Shown: piece after piece, positions 21,201 through 29,020 of the stretch
Position numbering within the stretch: position 1 is the first letter of the stretch
Layout: each line of letters begins with the position of its first letter
Assembly (NCBI RefSeq): GCF_002286815.1
Contig: NZ_MUNM01000054.1
Location: 1 to 64,000, forward strand
Direction of reading: 5' to 3'
Origin: Pseudomonas sp. PICF141
GTDB lineage: Bacteria; Pseudomonadota; Gammaproteobacteria; Pseudomonadales; Pseudomonadaceae
DNA length: 64,000 nt
The notes under the pieces: generated by a model
What the model was told of the DNA's origin: nothing
What the model saw: only the letters and a program-made list of their open reading frames with translations
The model's database searches: none
Position numbers and translations under genes: made by a program

Positions 21201-24200
21201 GTCATCTGGAGGAAGTGCTGCGCCAGTTCCTCGACGCACCGCAACGCTTGCTGGGCGAGATCGGCCTGTTGCCGGCGAGCGAGCTGCGCACCTTGGCCAG
21301 ATGGAATGACCATCACGCCGCGTATCCGACCCAAGCCTTGATCCATCAAGGCTTTGAAGCCCAAGTCGAAGCGCGGCCACAGGCGATTGCCTTGCGCCAT
21401 GCCGGTGCCGAGCTGACCTATGCCGAACTCAATCGCCGCGCCAACCAATTGGCCCGTCATCTGCAAACCCTGGGTGTCGGTGCGGAAATCCGCGTGGGCG
21501 TGGCGATGCCTCGTTCCGCCGAACTGGTGATTGCCCTGATGGCGGTGCTCAAGGCTGGTGGCACCTACGTGCCGCTGGACCCGGACTACCCGGCGGATCG
21601 CGTGGCCTACATGCTCGACGACAGTCAGGCGCGGGTTCTTTTGACTCAGCAGCACTTGCTGTCGCAGTTGCCCGAGACCCAGGCGCAAGTGGTGTGGGTC
21701 GAGGCGGGTGGGCAGGCTTTTGCCGATCTGGCGCCGCTCAACCTTGAACCCCGGATCGACTCCGCCAACCTGGCGTATGTGATTTATACCTCCGGTTCCA
21801 CCGGTAAACCGAAGGGCGTGGCGATTGCGCATCGCAACGTACAGGCGCTGATTCATTGGTCGCACGAGGTGTACAGCGAAGAAGACCTGCAAGGCGTGCT
21901 GGCCTCGACTTCAGTGTGCTTCGACCTGTCGGTGTGGGAGATTTTCGTCACCCTGGTCCGCGGCGGTTCGATCATCATGGCGCGCAATGCCCTGGAATTG
22001 CCGGAGCTGCCGGAGCGCGATCAGGTGCGCCTGATCAACACCGTGCCGTCGGCCATCGCGGCTTTGCAGCGCGCAGGGCAGGTCCCCCAAGGCGTACGCA
22101 TCATCAATCTTGCGGGTGAACCGCTCAAGCAAGCGCTGGTGGACACGCTGTATCGCGAGACCTCGGTCGAGCACGTTTACGATTTGTACGGGCCGTCGGA
22201 AGACACCACCTATTCGACTTGCACCCGCCGCGAAGCCGGCGGCCAGGCCAACATCGGCCGGCCGCTGGTGAACACCACCGCGCACGTGCTCGATGCCCAA
22301 TTGCAGGCCGCGCCGATTGGCGTTGCCGCCGAGTTGTACCTGGCCGGTGACGGCATTACCCGTGGCTATCTGTTCCGCCCGGGCCTGACCGCCGAGCGCT
22401 TCGTGCCCAACCCGCTGGCCAGCAACGGCGAGCGGATGTACCGCACCGGCGACCTGACCCGTTTGCGTGAAGACGGTGTGATCGAGTACGTCGGCCGTAT
22501 CGACCATCAGGTCAAGGTGCGCGGGTTCCGTATCGAACTGGGTGAAATCGAAGCGCGCCTGCTGGCTCACGACAGCGTGCGCGAAGGCGTGGTGCTGGCA
22601 GTGGAAGGTCATAGCGGTCAGCAATTGGTGGCTTACGTGGTACCGACGCAGTCCGACCTGAGCCCGCAACAGCAGGACGATCTGAGCGAAGCGCTCAAGG
22701 CCGGACTCAAGGCGCATCTGCCGGATTACATGGTGCCGGCGCAATGGCTGTTCATCGAACAATTGCCCCTGACCCCCAACGGCAAACTCGACCGCAAAGC
22801 CTTGCCGACCCCGGACACTAACCCATTGCAGCGCAATTACGTGGCACCGCGCACCGCGCTGGAACAGCAAATTGCCGGAGTCTGGCAAGACATTCTGAAA
22901 CTCGAACGAGTTGGCGTGACCGACAACTTCTTCACCCTGGGCGGCGATTCGATCATTTCCATTCAGGTGGTGAGCCGGGCGCGTCAGCAGGGCATCAGCT
23001 TCACGCCCAAGGATCTGTTCCAGCAGCAGACCGTCCAGGGGCTGGCCACTGTCGCGCAGCTAGGCAAAGCCCTGGCGCCAATCGATCAAGGCCCGGTGAC
23101 AGGTGAGACACCGTTGCTGCCGATCCAGCAATGGTTCTTCGAGCAACCCTTGCCGCAGCGTCATCACTGGAATCAGTCGGTGCTGCTCAAACCGTTGAAC
23201 CCTCTGCTGGCCGCGACACTTGAGCAGGCCTTGCACGCGCTGATCGATCATCACGACGGCCTGCGCCTGGGCTTTACCCAAACCCCAGGTGGCTGGTCGG
23301 CGAGCTATCGGACCGTGGAACAGCAGCGCCTGTCACCGTTGTGGCTGGAATCGGTCCGTGATGCCGCCCACCTGGAACGCGTCGCCGAACAAGCCCAACG
23401 CAGCCTGGATCTGCAACAAGGCCCGTTGTTGCGCGCGGTGTTGTTCAGTTTGCCCGAGGGCGAACAGCGCTTGTTGTTGATCGTTCATCACCTGGTGGTC
23501 GATGGTGTGTCGTGGCGGATCCTGCTGGAGGATTTGCAGGGCAGCTACCGCCAGTTACTGGCCGGCGAACCGTTGGCATTGGCGGCCAAGACCACGTCCT
23601 TCAAGCAGTGGGCGGAGCAATTGCAAACTCATGCCCGCAGTGAATCGCTGCTTGGACAACTGCCTTACTGGCAGGCGCAGTGCCCGGACGGCGCATCGCT
23701 GCCGCAAGATAATCCCCAGGGCAGCCTGCAGAGCCGCCATGCCTTGACGCTTTACAGTCGCCTGAACCCGACCTTGACCCGACGACTGCTGCAACAGACC
23801 CCGGCGGCTTACCGCACACAGGTCAACGACCTGTTGCTGACGGCGCTGGCCCGGGTGATCGCCCGTTGGAGCGAGCAGTCGTCGGTGCTGATTCAGCTCG
23901 AAGGCCATGGTCGTGAAGATCTGTTCGACGGCCTCGATCTGACCCGCACGGTCGGCTGGTTCACCAGCCTGTTCCCGGTCAAATTGACCCCGACCCAGGA
24001 GCTGGCCGGCTCGATCAAGCAAATCAAGGAGCAACTGCGCGCGATTCCGGATCGTGGCATTGGTTACGGTGTGCTGCGTTATCTGGGGGACGAGGCTTGC
24101 CAGGCGTCGCTGCGGATCCTGCCGACACCGCGTATCACCTTCAACTACCTGGGCCAGTTCGACGGTAGCTTCGATAGCCAGAGCGGTGCCTTGTTCGTGC

Positions 24201-27200
24201 CGGCCGATGAGGGCAAAGGCGCAGAGCACAGTGACGATGCGCTGCTGGGTAACTGGCTGACGCTCAATGGCCAGGTGTATGGCGGCGAGTTGAGTGTCGG
24301 CTGGTCGTTCAGCACGCACATGTTCAACGCCTCGACCATCGAACGCCTGGCGGAGGAGTACGCCCGGGAACTGGAGCTGCTGATCGAGCATTGCTGCCAG
24401 CCGGACAGCCACGGCGTCACGCCGTCGGACTTCCCGTTGGCGCATCTGGATCAGGCCCGGCTGGACGCCTTGCCGATAGCCCCGTCCCGGATCGAAGACA
24501 TTTATCCGCTGTCGCCGATGCAAGAGGGCATGCTGTTCCACACCTTGTCGGACAATGGTTCCAGCCTGTACGTCAACCAGATCAGTTTGCCGGTGGGCGG
24601 TCTGGATGTTGAGCGTTTCCGCAAGGCCTGGGAGGCGGTCATCGAGCGTCAGGCCATCCTGCGCACCAGCTTCCATTGGCACGATGGCTTGGCCAAACCG
24701 CTGCAAATTGTCCAGCGTCAGGCGACGCTCGATTTGCAGGTGCTCGACTGGCGCGATCGCGACGCCAGCGAGGCGGACATCGCCGCGCGGGCCGCCGAGG
24801 ACCGCGCGCGAGGCTTCGAACTGACCCAGGCGCCACTGCAGCGAGTGTTATTGATTCGCAGCACTGAAGATCAGTATCAGATGGTCTGGACCAGTCACCA
24901 CATCCTGATGGACGGCTGGAGCAGTTCGCGGCTGTTTGGTGAGGTAATCCAGCACTACGCCAAGGGTGAAATCAGCGCTGAAAATGGCCGCTACCGCGAC
25001 TTCATCGCCTGGTTGCAAGCCCAGGACCAGGACGCCCGGGAGCTGTTCTGGAAAGCCCGGCTGGCCCCGGTCAACGAGGCGACGGCGCTGAGCCAGGCGA
25101 TCCATCCACGGCATGTGTCCGATGAACCCGGCCACAACGCCATCTACTCCCATTGGGACGCGCAACAGACCGGTCGTCTGCTGCAGTTCTGCCGCGATCT
25201 GCGGATTACCCCGAACACCTTGATCCAGGGTGCCTGGTTGCTGCTGTTGCAGCGCTACACCGGGAAAAACACCGTGACCTTTGGTGCCACGGTGTCCGGG
25301 CGTCCCGAGAGTTTGCCCAATGTCGGCAACATGCTGGGGCTGTTCATCAACACCTTGCCGATCATTCAGACGCTGGAACCGGATCAGCCTCTGGCAGACT
25401 GGCTGAACCGGCTCCAGGCCTACAACCTGGATATCCGCGACCATTCCCAGGCTCCGTTGGCGGACGTGCAACGCTGGTCCGGCCTGGGCGGGCAGGCGCT
25501 GTTCGACAGCATCATCGTGTTCGAGAACTACCCGATCGACGACCGCCTGCAAGAAGACAACGATAGCGGCCTGAGCTTCGGCAAATCCATCGGCCATGAC
25601 GTGACCAACGTGCCGATGGACCTGGCGGTGACGCTCGGCGACGAATTGTCGATTGAATACCTGTACCTGCGCAGCCACTTCAGTGCCGAGGCGGTGGAGG
25701 GTATCCGCCTGACCCTGGAAAACACCCTTGAGGCGATGATGCGCGCGCCTGACGAACGCCTGGGTAACCTGCAGCGCCTGTCGCTCGAGCAATGGCAGGC
25801 GATGCAAACCTGGAGCGCCGAGCCGCCAGCGGATCATCAGCCACAGCTATTGCCGGAGCTGATCAGCCGACACGCACTGACTCAGCCCGAGGCCATTGCG
25901 GTGCAATGCGCCGGGCTGAGCCTGAGCTACGGCGAACTGGAACGCCGGGCCAATCGTCTGGCCCATTGCTTGATCGAGCATGGCGCGGGGCCAGAAGTGG
26001 TGATCGGCGTGGCGCTGCCGCGTTCGCTGGAAATGGTCGTCAGCTTCCTCGCCGTGCTCAAAAGCGGCGCGGCGTATGTGCCTTTGGACATTGATTATCC
26101 GCCGGAGCGTCTGGCGTACATGATCGAAGATTCCGGCATGGCGCTGCTGCTGACCCAGAGCAGCCTGCGGGCAACGTTACCGGCGCCCGAGGGCCTGTTG
26201 CGCCTTGAGCTGGATCAGCTCGACGAGTCCCGTTATGCCGATGAGGCGCCGGTGTATCGCGTGCTGGAGCAAGGGCTGGCCTATCTGGTTTACACCTCGG
26301 GTTCTACCGGCCGGCCAAAAGGCGTGGCGGTCACCCAAGGGCCACTGAGCATGCACTGTCAGGCCATCGCCAAACTGTATGAAATGGACCCCCGCAGCTG
26401 CGAACTGCACTTCATGTCGTTCGCCTTCGACGGTGCCCATGAGCGCTGGTTGAGTACGCTGTACAGCGGTGGCCGGCTGGTGGTGCGCGACGGTTGCCTG
26501 TGGACCCCGGAGCAGACCTACCGGGCGCTGCACGAGTACGGCGTGACCATCGCTTGCTTCCCGCCGGCCTATCTCAAGCAACTGGCCGAGTACGCCGCGG
26601 CCAGCGCAATTGCGCCGCCACCGGTGCGCATCTATTGCTTCGGCGGCGATGCGGTGCCGGACCAGACCTTCGAACAGGTCAAGGCGGCGCTGCGTCCCGA
26701 GTACTTCACCAACGGCTATGGCCCGACAGAAACCGTGGTCACGCCAATGCTGTGGAAAGTGCCGGTGAGCGCGCGGTGTGAAGCGGCCTATGCGCCGATC
26801 GGCCGGGCAGTGGGCGCACGTTCCCTGTATGTGCTGGATGAAGAACTGAATCCGCTGCCGCCCGGTTTTGCCGGCGAGTTGTACATCGGCGGCTACGGGG
26901 TTGCCCGGGGTTATCACGGTCGGCCAGACCTGACCTGTGAACGCTTCGTGCCCAACCCCTTTGCCAGCGGCGAGCGGATGTACCGCACCGGCGATCTGGT
27001 GCGCTTGCGCCAGGACGGCGTGGTCGATTACGTCGGCCGCATCGACCATCAAGTCAAGGTGCGCGGGTTCCGCATCGAACTGGGCGAAGTCGAGGCCAGC
27101 CTGCGGCAACTGGCGCAGGTCCGCGATGCGCTGGTGATCGCCCGGGACAATGCTTCCGGCAAGCAACTGATCGGTTATGTCGTCACTGATGCTGGCCAGC

Positions 27201-28945
27201 AGTTGGGTGATGAACTCAAGGCTGCTCTGCGCAGCACCTTGCCGGAATACATGGTGCCGGCGCAGATCGTTTGCCTCAGTGCCTTCCCGGTCACCCCCAA
27301 CGGCAAGCTCGACCGCAAGGCATTGCCCGAGCCGGAGTTCAAAAGCGAGGAATACATTGCCCCGCGTAATCAGCAGGAACACCTGCTGGCGGACATCTGG
27401 GCGCAGGTACTGCAGGTGGAGCAGGTGGGTATCAGCGACAACTTCTTCGAACTGGGCGGCGACTCGATCCTGAGCCTGCAAGTGATTTCCCGGGTCAGGA
27501 ACCACCCGACTTTGCAAATGGAACTCAAGCTGCGCGATCTGATGCGCTACCAGACCATCGCGGGCATCGTCGAACAGAACGTGGTCCAAGCGAGCACCGC
27601 GCAACCGGCGGCGGACCTCACCCATGTCGCCAGTGAAGGGCTGTTCAATCTGCTGCCGATCCAGGAGTGGTTCTTTGCCGAGGGCATGGCCGAGTCTCAT
27701 CACTACAACCAGTCGTTTTTGCTGAGTGCGCGTCAGGTGTTGGATCTGGATGCGCTGGAACAGGCGCTGGGCTGGATCGAAAACCACCACGACAGCTTGC
27801 GCCTGCGCTTCTGTCAGGAAGGCGGGCGCTGGTTGCAGCGCTACGCCGCACCGACCGAGCGCCGCGAGCCGATGCTGTGGCGTCGTGAGGCCGAGAACAG
27901 CGAGCAGGTCGAAGCCTTGGCCAACCTGGCTCAGCGCAGCCTCAAACTCGATGATGGACCGGCCTGGCGTGTGGTGCACATCGCCTTGCCGGATGGCCAG
28001 GCGCGGCTGTTGATGGTCATCCACCATCTGGTGGTCGATACCGTGTCGTGGCGGATTTTGCTCGACGATTTGAAGGTGGCCTACGAGGCTTGCGTGATGG
28101 GCATCGAACCGCAACTGCCGATCCGCACCAGCAGCTATCGTGCGTTTGCCGAAGCGTTGCAGGCGCAGGCGCCGGTGATTGCCGAGCAGGAATTGGCCTA
28201 CTGGCTGGAGCAACTGGATCAGCCGGGGATCGACCTGCCGTGCGACAACCGTCGCGGCAAGAATCAGGTGCGTCATCAGGCTCAGGCGCGGCTCAAGTTG
28301 TCTCGCGAGCTCACCGAGCAGTTGCTCAAGCAAGCGCCGGCGGTCTATCGCACGCAGATCAACGATTTGCTGCTATCGGCCCTGAGCCGGGCGTTGTGCC
28401 GCTGGAGCGAACAGCAGTCGGCGCTGATTCTGCTGGAAGGGCACGGCCGCGAGGACCTGTTCGAGAACATCGACCTGAGTCGCAGCCTGGGCTGGTTCAC
28501 CAGCATGTTCCCGGTCCGGCTTACCCCCGACAACACGGACATCGGCGCGTCGATCGTCAACGTGCGGGCGCAATTGGCGGCCATCCCGCAAAAGGGCATC
28601 GGCTACGGCGTGTTGCGTCACCTGGCCGGCCCGCAACGGGCCCGCCAATTGGCCGACCTGCCGCAGGCACGGGTGACGTTCAACTATCTGGGGCAGTTCG
28701 ACCAGAGCTTCGACGAGCAGGCCTTGCTGGTGCCGGCGCTGGAGGAAAGCGGCGACAACTACAGCTTGCAGGCCAATCTGGGCAACTGGCTGGAGGTTGT
28801 CGGCCAGGTGTACGACGGTCAGTTGGCGCTGCGTTGCATCTATAGCAGCCAACGTTATCGGGCCAGCACCGTGGAGCGGCTCATGCAGGATTATCAGCGC
28901 GAGCTTGAGGCGTTGATCGAGCATTGCATGGCGCGGGTGGGCTGA
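15287..28945 (+). CDS. Pyoverdine NRPS 3: C-A(Thr)-T-E-C-A(Ala)-T-E-C-A(OHOrn)-T-E, no TE
   Basis: A three-module synthetase of 4552 residues starting at GTG with GAGGGG upstream, 12 bp after NRPS 2. Module 1: C (His177), A (YTSGSTG at 653), carrier Ser1056, E (His1233); code D-F-W-N-V-G-M-V-H-K, threonine, giving D-allo-Thr. Module 2: C of the post-epimerase type (His1703), A (2167), carrier Ser2555, E (His2734); code D-L-W-N-N-A-L-T-Y-K, alanine, giving D-Ala. Module 3: post-epimerase C (His3204), A (3669), carrier Ser4060, E (His4246); code D-G-E-C-C-G-G-V-T-K, which I read as N5-hydroxyornithine from context, though Lys is possible. The last E domain has HHLVVDT instead of HHLVVDG. The protein ends with the E domain (EHCMARVG), so no thioesterase is fused to the last module. 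Confidence 0.92.
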   Translation: MQELIESVGQLSAKQRKALAVLLKQKGVNLFEIAPVFKRTAEEPLLLSYAQQRQWFLWQWAPHSAAYNIPTALRLQGPLDVAALQRSVQALIERHETLRTVFTQDAGHPLQTILPAGSFALDIHTLSPELAANPQASIQAFVQTQSQQAFDLQTGPLLRAALLQVAPQDHVLVLTLHHIVSDGWSLQVMIEELVQLYAGFNLGHDAGLPALPIQYADYALWQRQWMEAGEQERQLAYWQHKLGGEQPVLELPTDRPRPVEQSFAGASHNLILDPTLSDSLKAFARRENVTLFVLLLASFQALLHRYSGQADIRVGVPVANRGRVEIERLIGFFVNTQVLKADVDGQASFIDLLRQVRQTAQEVQAHQDLPFEQLVEALEPGRSLSHSPLFQVMFNHQAESRISLETRLNGLSIEPLEWQSATAQFDLVLNTTEQAHGIEAVLKYATDLFEASTIERLAQHWRNLLQAIVQDPPQRIAQLPVLDDAQQQQLLAHWNPSPVMHPVSQCIHQLIEVQAERHPQAPAVVFAGQRLTYAELNQQANQWAHQLIARGVGPDVRVGVAVERSLDMIVAIVAVLKAGGAYVPLDPSYPDDRLRYMIEDSGIELLLTQGHLRAQLPIPPGLACLDLNQPPPDSSTANPPCRTTADNLAYVIYTSGSTGKPKGALLPHGNVIRLFSATDHWFGFGPEDSWTLFHSYAFDFSVWEIFGALLHGGKLVVVPHDVTRSPEEFYTLLCDEQVTVLNQTPSAFKPLMQVASASSRNHALRYVVFGGEALEVQSLRPWFERFGDRAPTLINMYGITETTVHVTYRPLSMADLQHSHSSPIGAPIVDLSWYLLDEALNLVPQGCIGELYIAGAGLARGYLNQPGMSATRFVPDPFNAVAGERLYRTGDLARLRGDGVVEYIGRIDHQVKIRGFRIELGEIETRLLKHDAVREAVVLAVDGLSGQQLAAWIVPSEPLDAEAHGGLRDSIKAQLRESLPDYMVPVSWAFLERLPLTANGKLDRKQLPNPDVSLVQEAYAAPRSELEQRLAEIWQDVLKVERVGLNDNFFELGGDSIISIQVVSRARQAGIRFSPKDIFQHQTVQRLATVAQQSDAVQAMQGDVLGAAVLTPIQQYFFATDIPQRQHWNQSILLTPAEPLQAAALEQALEHLQRHHDALRLRYRQTAGGWAQEHAAVDQPNALLRTVALADSEALPALCLELQRSLNLSDGPLIRAALVDLPDASQRLLLVIHHLVVDGVSWRILLEDLQTAYQQLSAGSPLRLPAKTTAFKDWGERLQGHARSAGLETELNYWREQLAEAPADLPLDNPDGQLQNRFERSVDTRLDAERTRQLLQQAPAVYRTQVNDLLLTALARVLCEWTASDSALVQLEGHGREDLFDDLDLSRTVGWFTSMFPVRLTPQASLEASIKGIKEQLRSIPNKGIGYGLLRYLGSDAAQAALSGVSQPKVTFNYLGQFDNNFDEGALWVPATEDKGAGQDEQAPMSNWLTIDGRVYQGQLSLTWTYSADVFEEATINALARAYEVALGELIEHCLSHPSGGLTPSDVPLAGLSQAHLDSLPIAAQRIEDIYPLAPMQQGILFHSLYDADASAYVYQMLLDIDGLDVPRFQQAWQRVVDRHEVLRAGFIWGRDGLDTPLQVIYRQLTLEMPEVDVRAEPDLQTVLEARALADRERGFDLQNPPLLRLCLLRTDDDRHRLIFTCHHILMDGWSNSRMFGEVLQDYAGHPVPSAQGRYRDFLAWLQRQDKDAAQAFWCGQLAELDEPTRLASACHGQTAPGPGKGVHKLTFDAAFTQRLNGFSRQQQVTLNSLVQAAWLLVLQRYTGQSSVAFGATVSGRPVDLPGIEQQLGLFINTLPVIASPQATCSVRDWVRSVQDKNLLLRDYEQTPLQDIQRLAALNGEALFDTLLVFENYPVSDTLEANPGGLRFSGLEHREQTNYGLTLIAGAGEVLSLDFNYLTEHFAERSIVGLARHLEEVLRQFLDAPQRLLGEIGLLPASELRTLARWNDHHAAYPTQALIHQGFEAQVEARPQAIALRHAGAELTYAELNRRANQLARHLQTLGVGAEIRVGVAMPRSAELVIALMAVLKAGGTYVPLDPDYPADRVAYMLDDSQARVLLTQQHLLSQLPETQAQVVWVEAGGQAFADLAPLNLEPRIDSANLAYVIYTSGSTGKPKGVAIAHRNVQALIHWSHEVYSEEDLQGVLASTSVCFDLSVWEIFVTLVRGGSIIMARNALELPELPERDQVRLINTVPSAIAALQRAGQVPQGVRIINLAGEPLKQALVDTLYRETSVEHVYDLYGPSEDTTYSTCTRREAGGQANIGRPLVNTTAHVLDAQLQAAPIGVAAELYLAGDGITRGYLFRPGLTAERFVPNPLASNGERMYRTGDLTRLREDGVIEYVGRIDHQVKVRGFRIELGEIEARLLAHDSVREGVVLAVEGHSGQQLVAYVVPTQSDLSPQQQDDLSEALKAGLKAHLPDYMVPAQWLFIEQLPLTPNGKLDRKALPTPDTNPLQRNYVAPRTALEQQIAGVWQDILKLERVGVTDNFFTLGGDSIISIQVVSRARQQGISFTPKDLFQQQTVQGLATVAQLGKALAPIDQGPVTGETPLLPIQQWFFEQPLPQRHHWNQSVLLKPLNPLLAATLEQALHALIDHHDGLRLGFTQTPGGWSASYRTVEQQRLSPLWLESVRDAAHLERVAEQAQRSLDLQQGPLLRAVLFSLPEGEQRLLLIVHHLVVDGVSWRILLEDLQGSYRQLLAGEPLALAAKTTSFKQWAEQLQTHARSESLLGQLPYWQAQCPDGASLPQDNPQGSLQSRHALTLYSRLNPTLTRRLLQQTPAAYRTQVNDLLLTALARVIARWSEQSSVLIQLEGHGREDLFDGLDLTRTVGWFTSLFPVKLTPTQELAGSIKQIKEQLRAIPDRGIGYGVLRYLGDEACQASLRILPTPRITFNYLGQFDGSFDSQSGALFVPADEGKGAEHSDDALLGNWLTLNGQVYGGELSVGWSFSTHMFNASTIERLAEEYARELELLIEHCCQPDSHGVTPSDFPLAHLDQARLDALPIAPSRIEDIYPLSPMQEGMLFHTLSDNGSSLYVNQISLPVGGLDVERFRKAWEAVIERQAILRTSFHWHDGLAKPLQIVQRQATLDLQVLDWRDRDASEADIAARAAEDRARGFELTQAPLQRVLLIRSTEDQYQMVWTSHHILMDGWSSSRLFGEVIQHYAKGEISAENGRYRDFIAWLQAQDQDARELFWKARLAPVNEATALSQAIHPRHVSDEPGHNAIYSHWDAQQTGRLLQFCRDLRITPNTLIQGAWLLLLQRYTGKNTVTFGATVSGRPESLPNVGNMLGLFINTLPIIQTLEPDQPLADWLNRLQAYNLDIRDHSQAPLADVQRWSGLGGQALFDSIIVFENYPIDDRLQEDNDSGLSFGKSIGHDVTNVPMDLAVTLGDELSIEYLYLRSHFSAEAVEGIRLTLENTLEAMMRAPDERLGNLQRLSLEQWQAMQTWSAEPPADHQPQLLPELISRHALTQPEAIAVQCAGLSLSYGELERRANRLAHCLIEHGAGPEVVIGVALPRSLEMVVSFLAVLKSGAAYVPLDIDYPPERLAYMIEDSGMALLLTQSSLRATLPAPEGLLRLELDQLDESRYADEAPVYRVLEQGLAYLVYTSGSTGRPKGVAVTQGPLSMHCQAIAKLYEMDPRSCELHFMSFAFDGAHERWLSTLYSGGRLVVRDGCLWTPEQTYRALHEYGVTIACFPPAYLKQLAEYAAASAIAPPPVRIYCFGGDAVPDQTFEQVKAALRPEYFTNGYGPTETVVTPMLWKVPVSARCEAAYAPIGRAVGARSLYVLDEELNPLPPGFAGELYIGGYGVARGYHGRPDLTCERFVPNPFASGERMYRTGDLVRLRQDGVVDYVGRIDHQVKVRGFRIELGEVEASLRQLAQVRDALVIARDNASGKQLIGYVVTDAGQQLGDELKAALRSTLPEYMVPAQIVCLSAFPVTPNGKLDRKALPEPEFKSEEYIAPRNQQEHLLADIWAQVLQVEQVGISDNFFELGGDSILSLQVISRVRNHPTLQMELKLRDLMRYQTIAGIVEQNVVQASTAQPAADLTHVASEGLFNLLPIQEWFFAEGMAESHHYNQSFLLSARQVLDLDALEQALGWIENHHDSLRLRFCQEGGRWLQRYAAPTERREPMLWRREAENSEQVEALANLAQRSLKLDDGPAWRVVHIALPDGQARLLMVIHHLVVDTVSWRILLDDLKVAYEACVMGIEPQLPIRTSSYRAFAEALQAQAPVIAEQELAYWLEQLDQPGIDLPCDNRRGKNQVRHQAQARLKLSRELTEQLLKQAPAVYRTQINDLLLSALSRALCRWSEQQSALILLEGHGREDLFENIDLSRSLGWFTSMFPVRLTPDNTDIGASIVNVRAQLAAIPQKGIGYGVLRHLAGPQRARQLADLPQARVTFNYLGQFDQSFDEQALLVPALEESGDNYSLQANLGNWLEVVGQVYDGQLALRCIYSSQRYRASTVERLMQDYQRELEALIEHCMARVG

Positions 28946-28968
28946 GGGCCGGGGGTTTAATCATCGTT

Positions 28969-28999
28969 AGGGGCGTTGCTCAGGCATGCCCCTTTTTTT
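28969..28999 (+). terminator. Probable terminator after the NRPS operon
   Basis: AGGGGC (28969-28974) pairs with GCCCCT (28988-28993) across a 13-base loop, followed by six T residues. The stem is short, and only 21 bases separate it from the hydrolase start, so read-through into that gene is plausible. Confidence 0.55.
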
Positions 29000-29020
29000 A
29001 CGGACATAAGGATTCTTTCG

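Noticed and set aside
28946..29020. A fused or frameshifted thioesterase domain after NRPS 3
   Set aside because: The 75-bp gap contains only a hairpin and a ribosome site. The following gene is an intact HSL-family protein with its own start and not a TE domain fragment.
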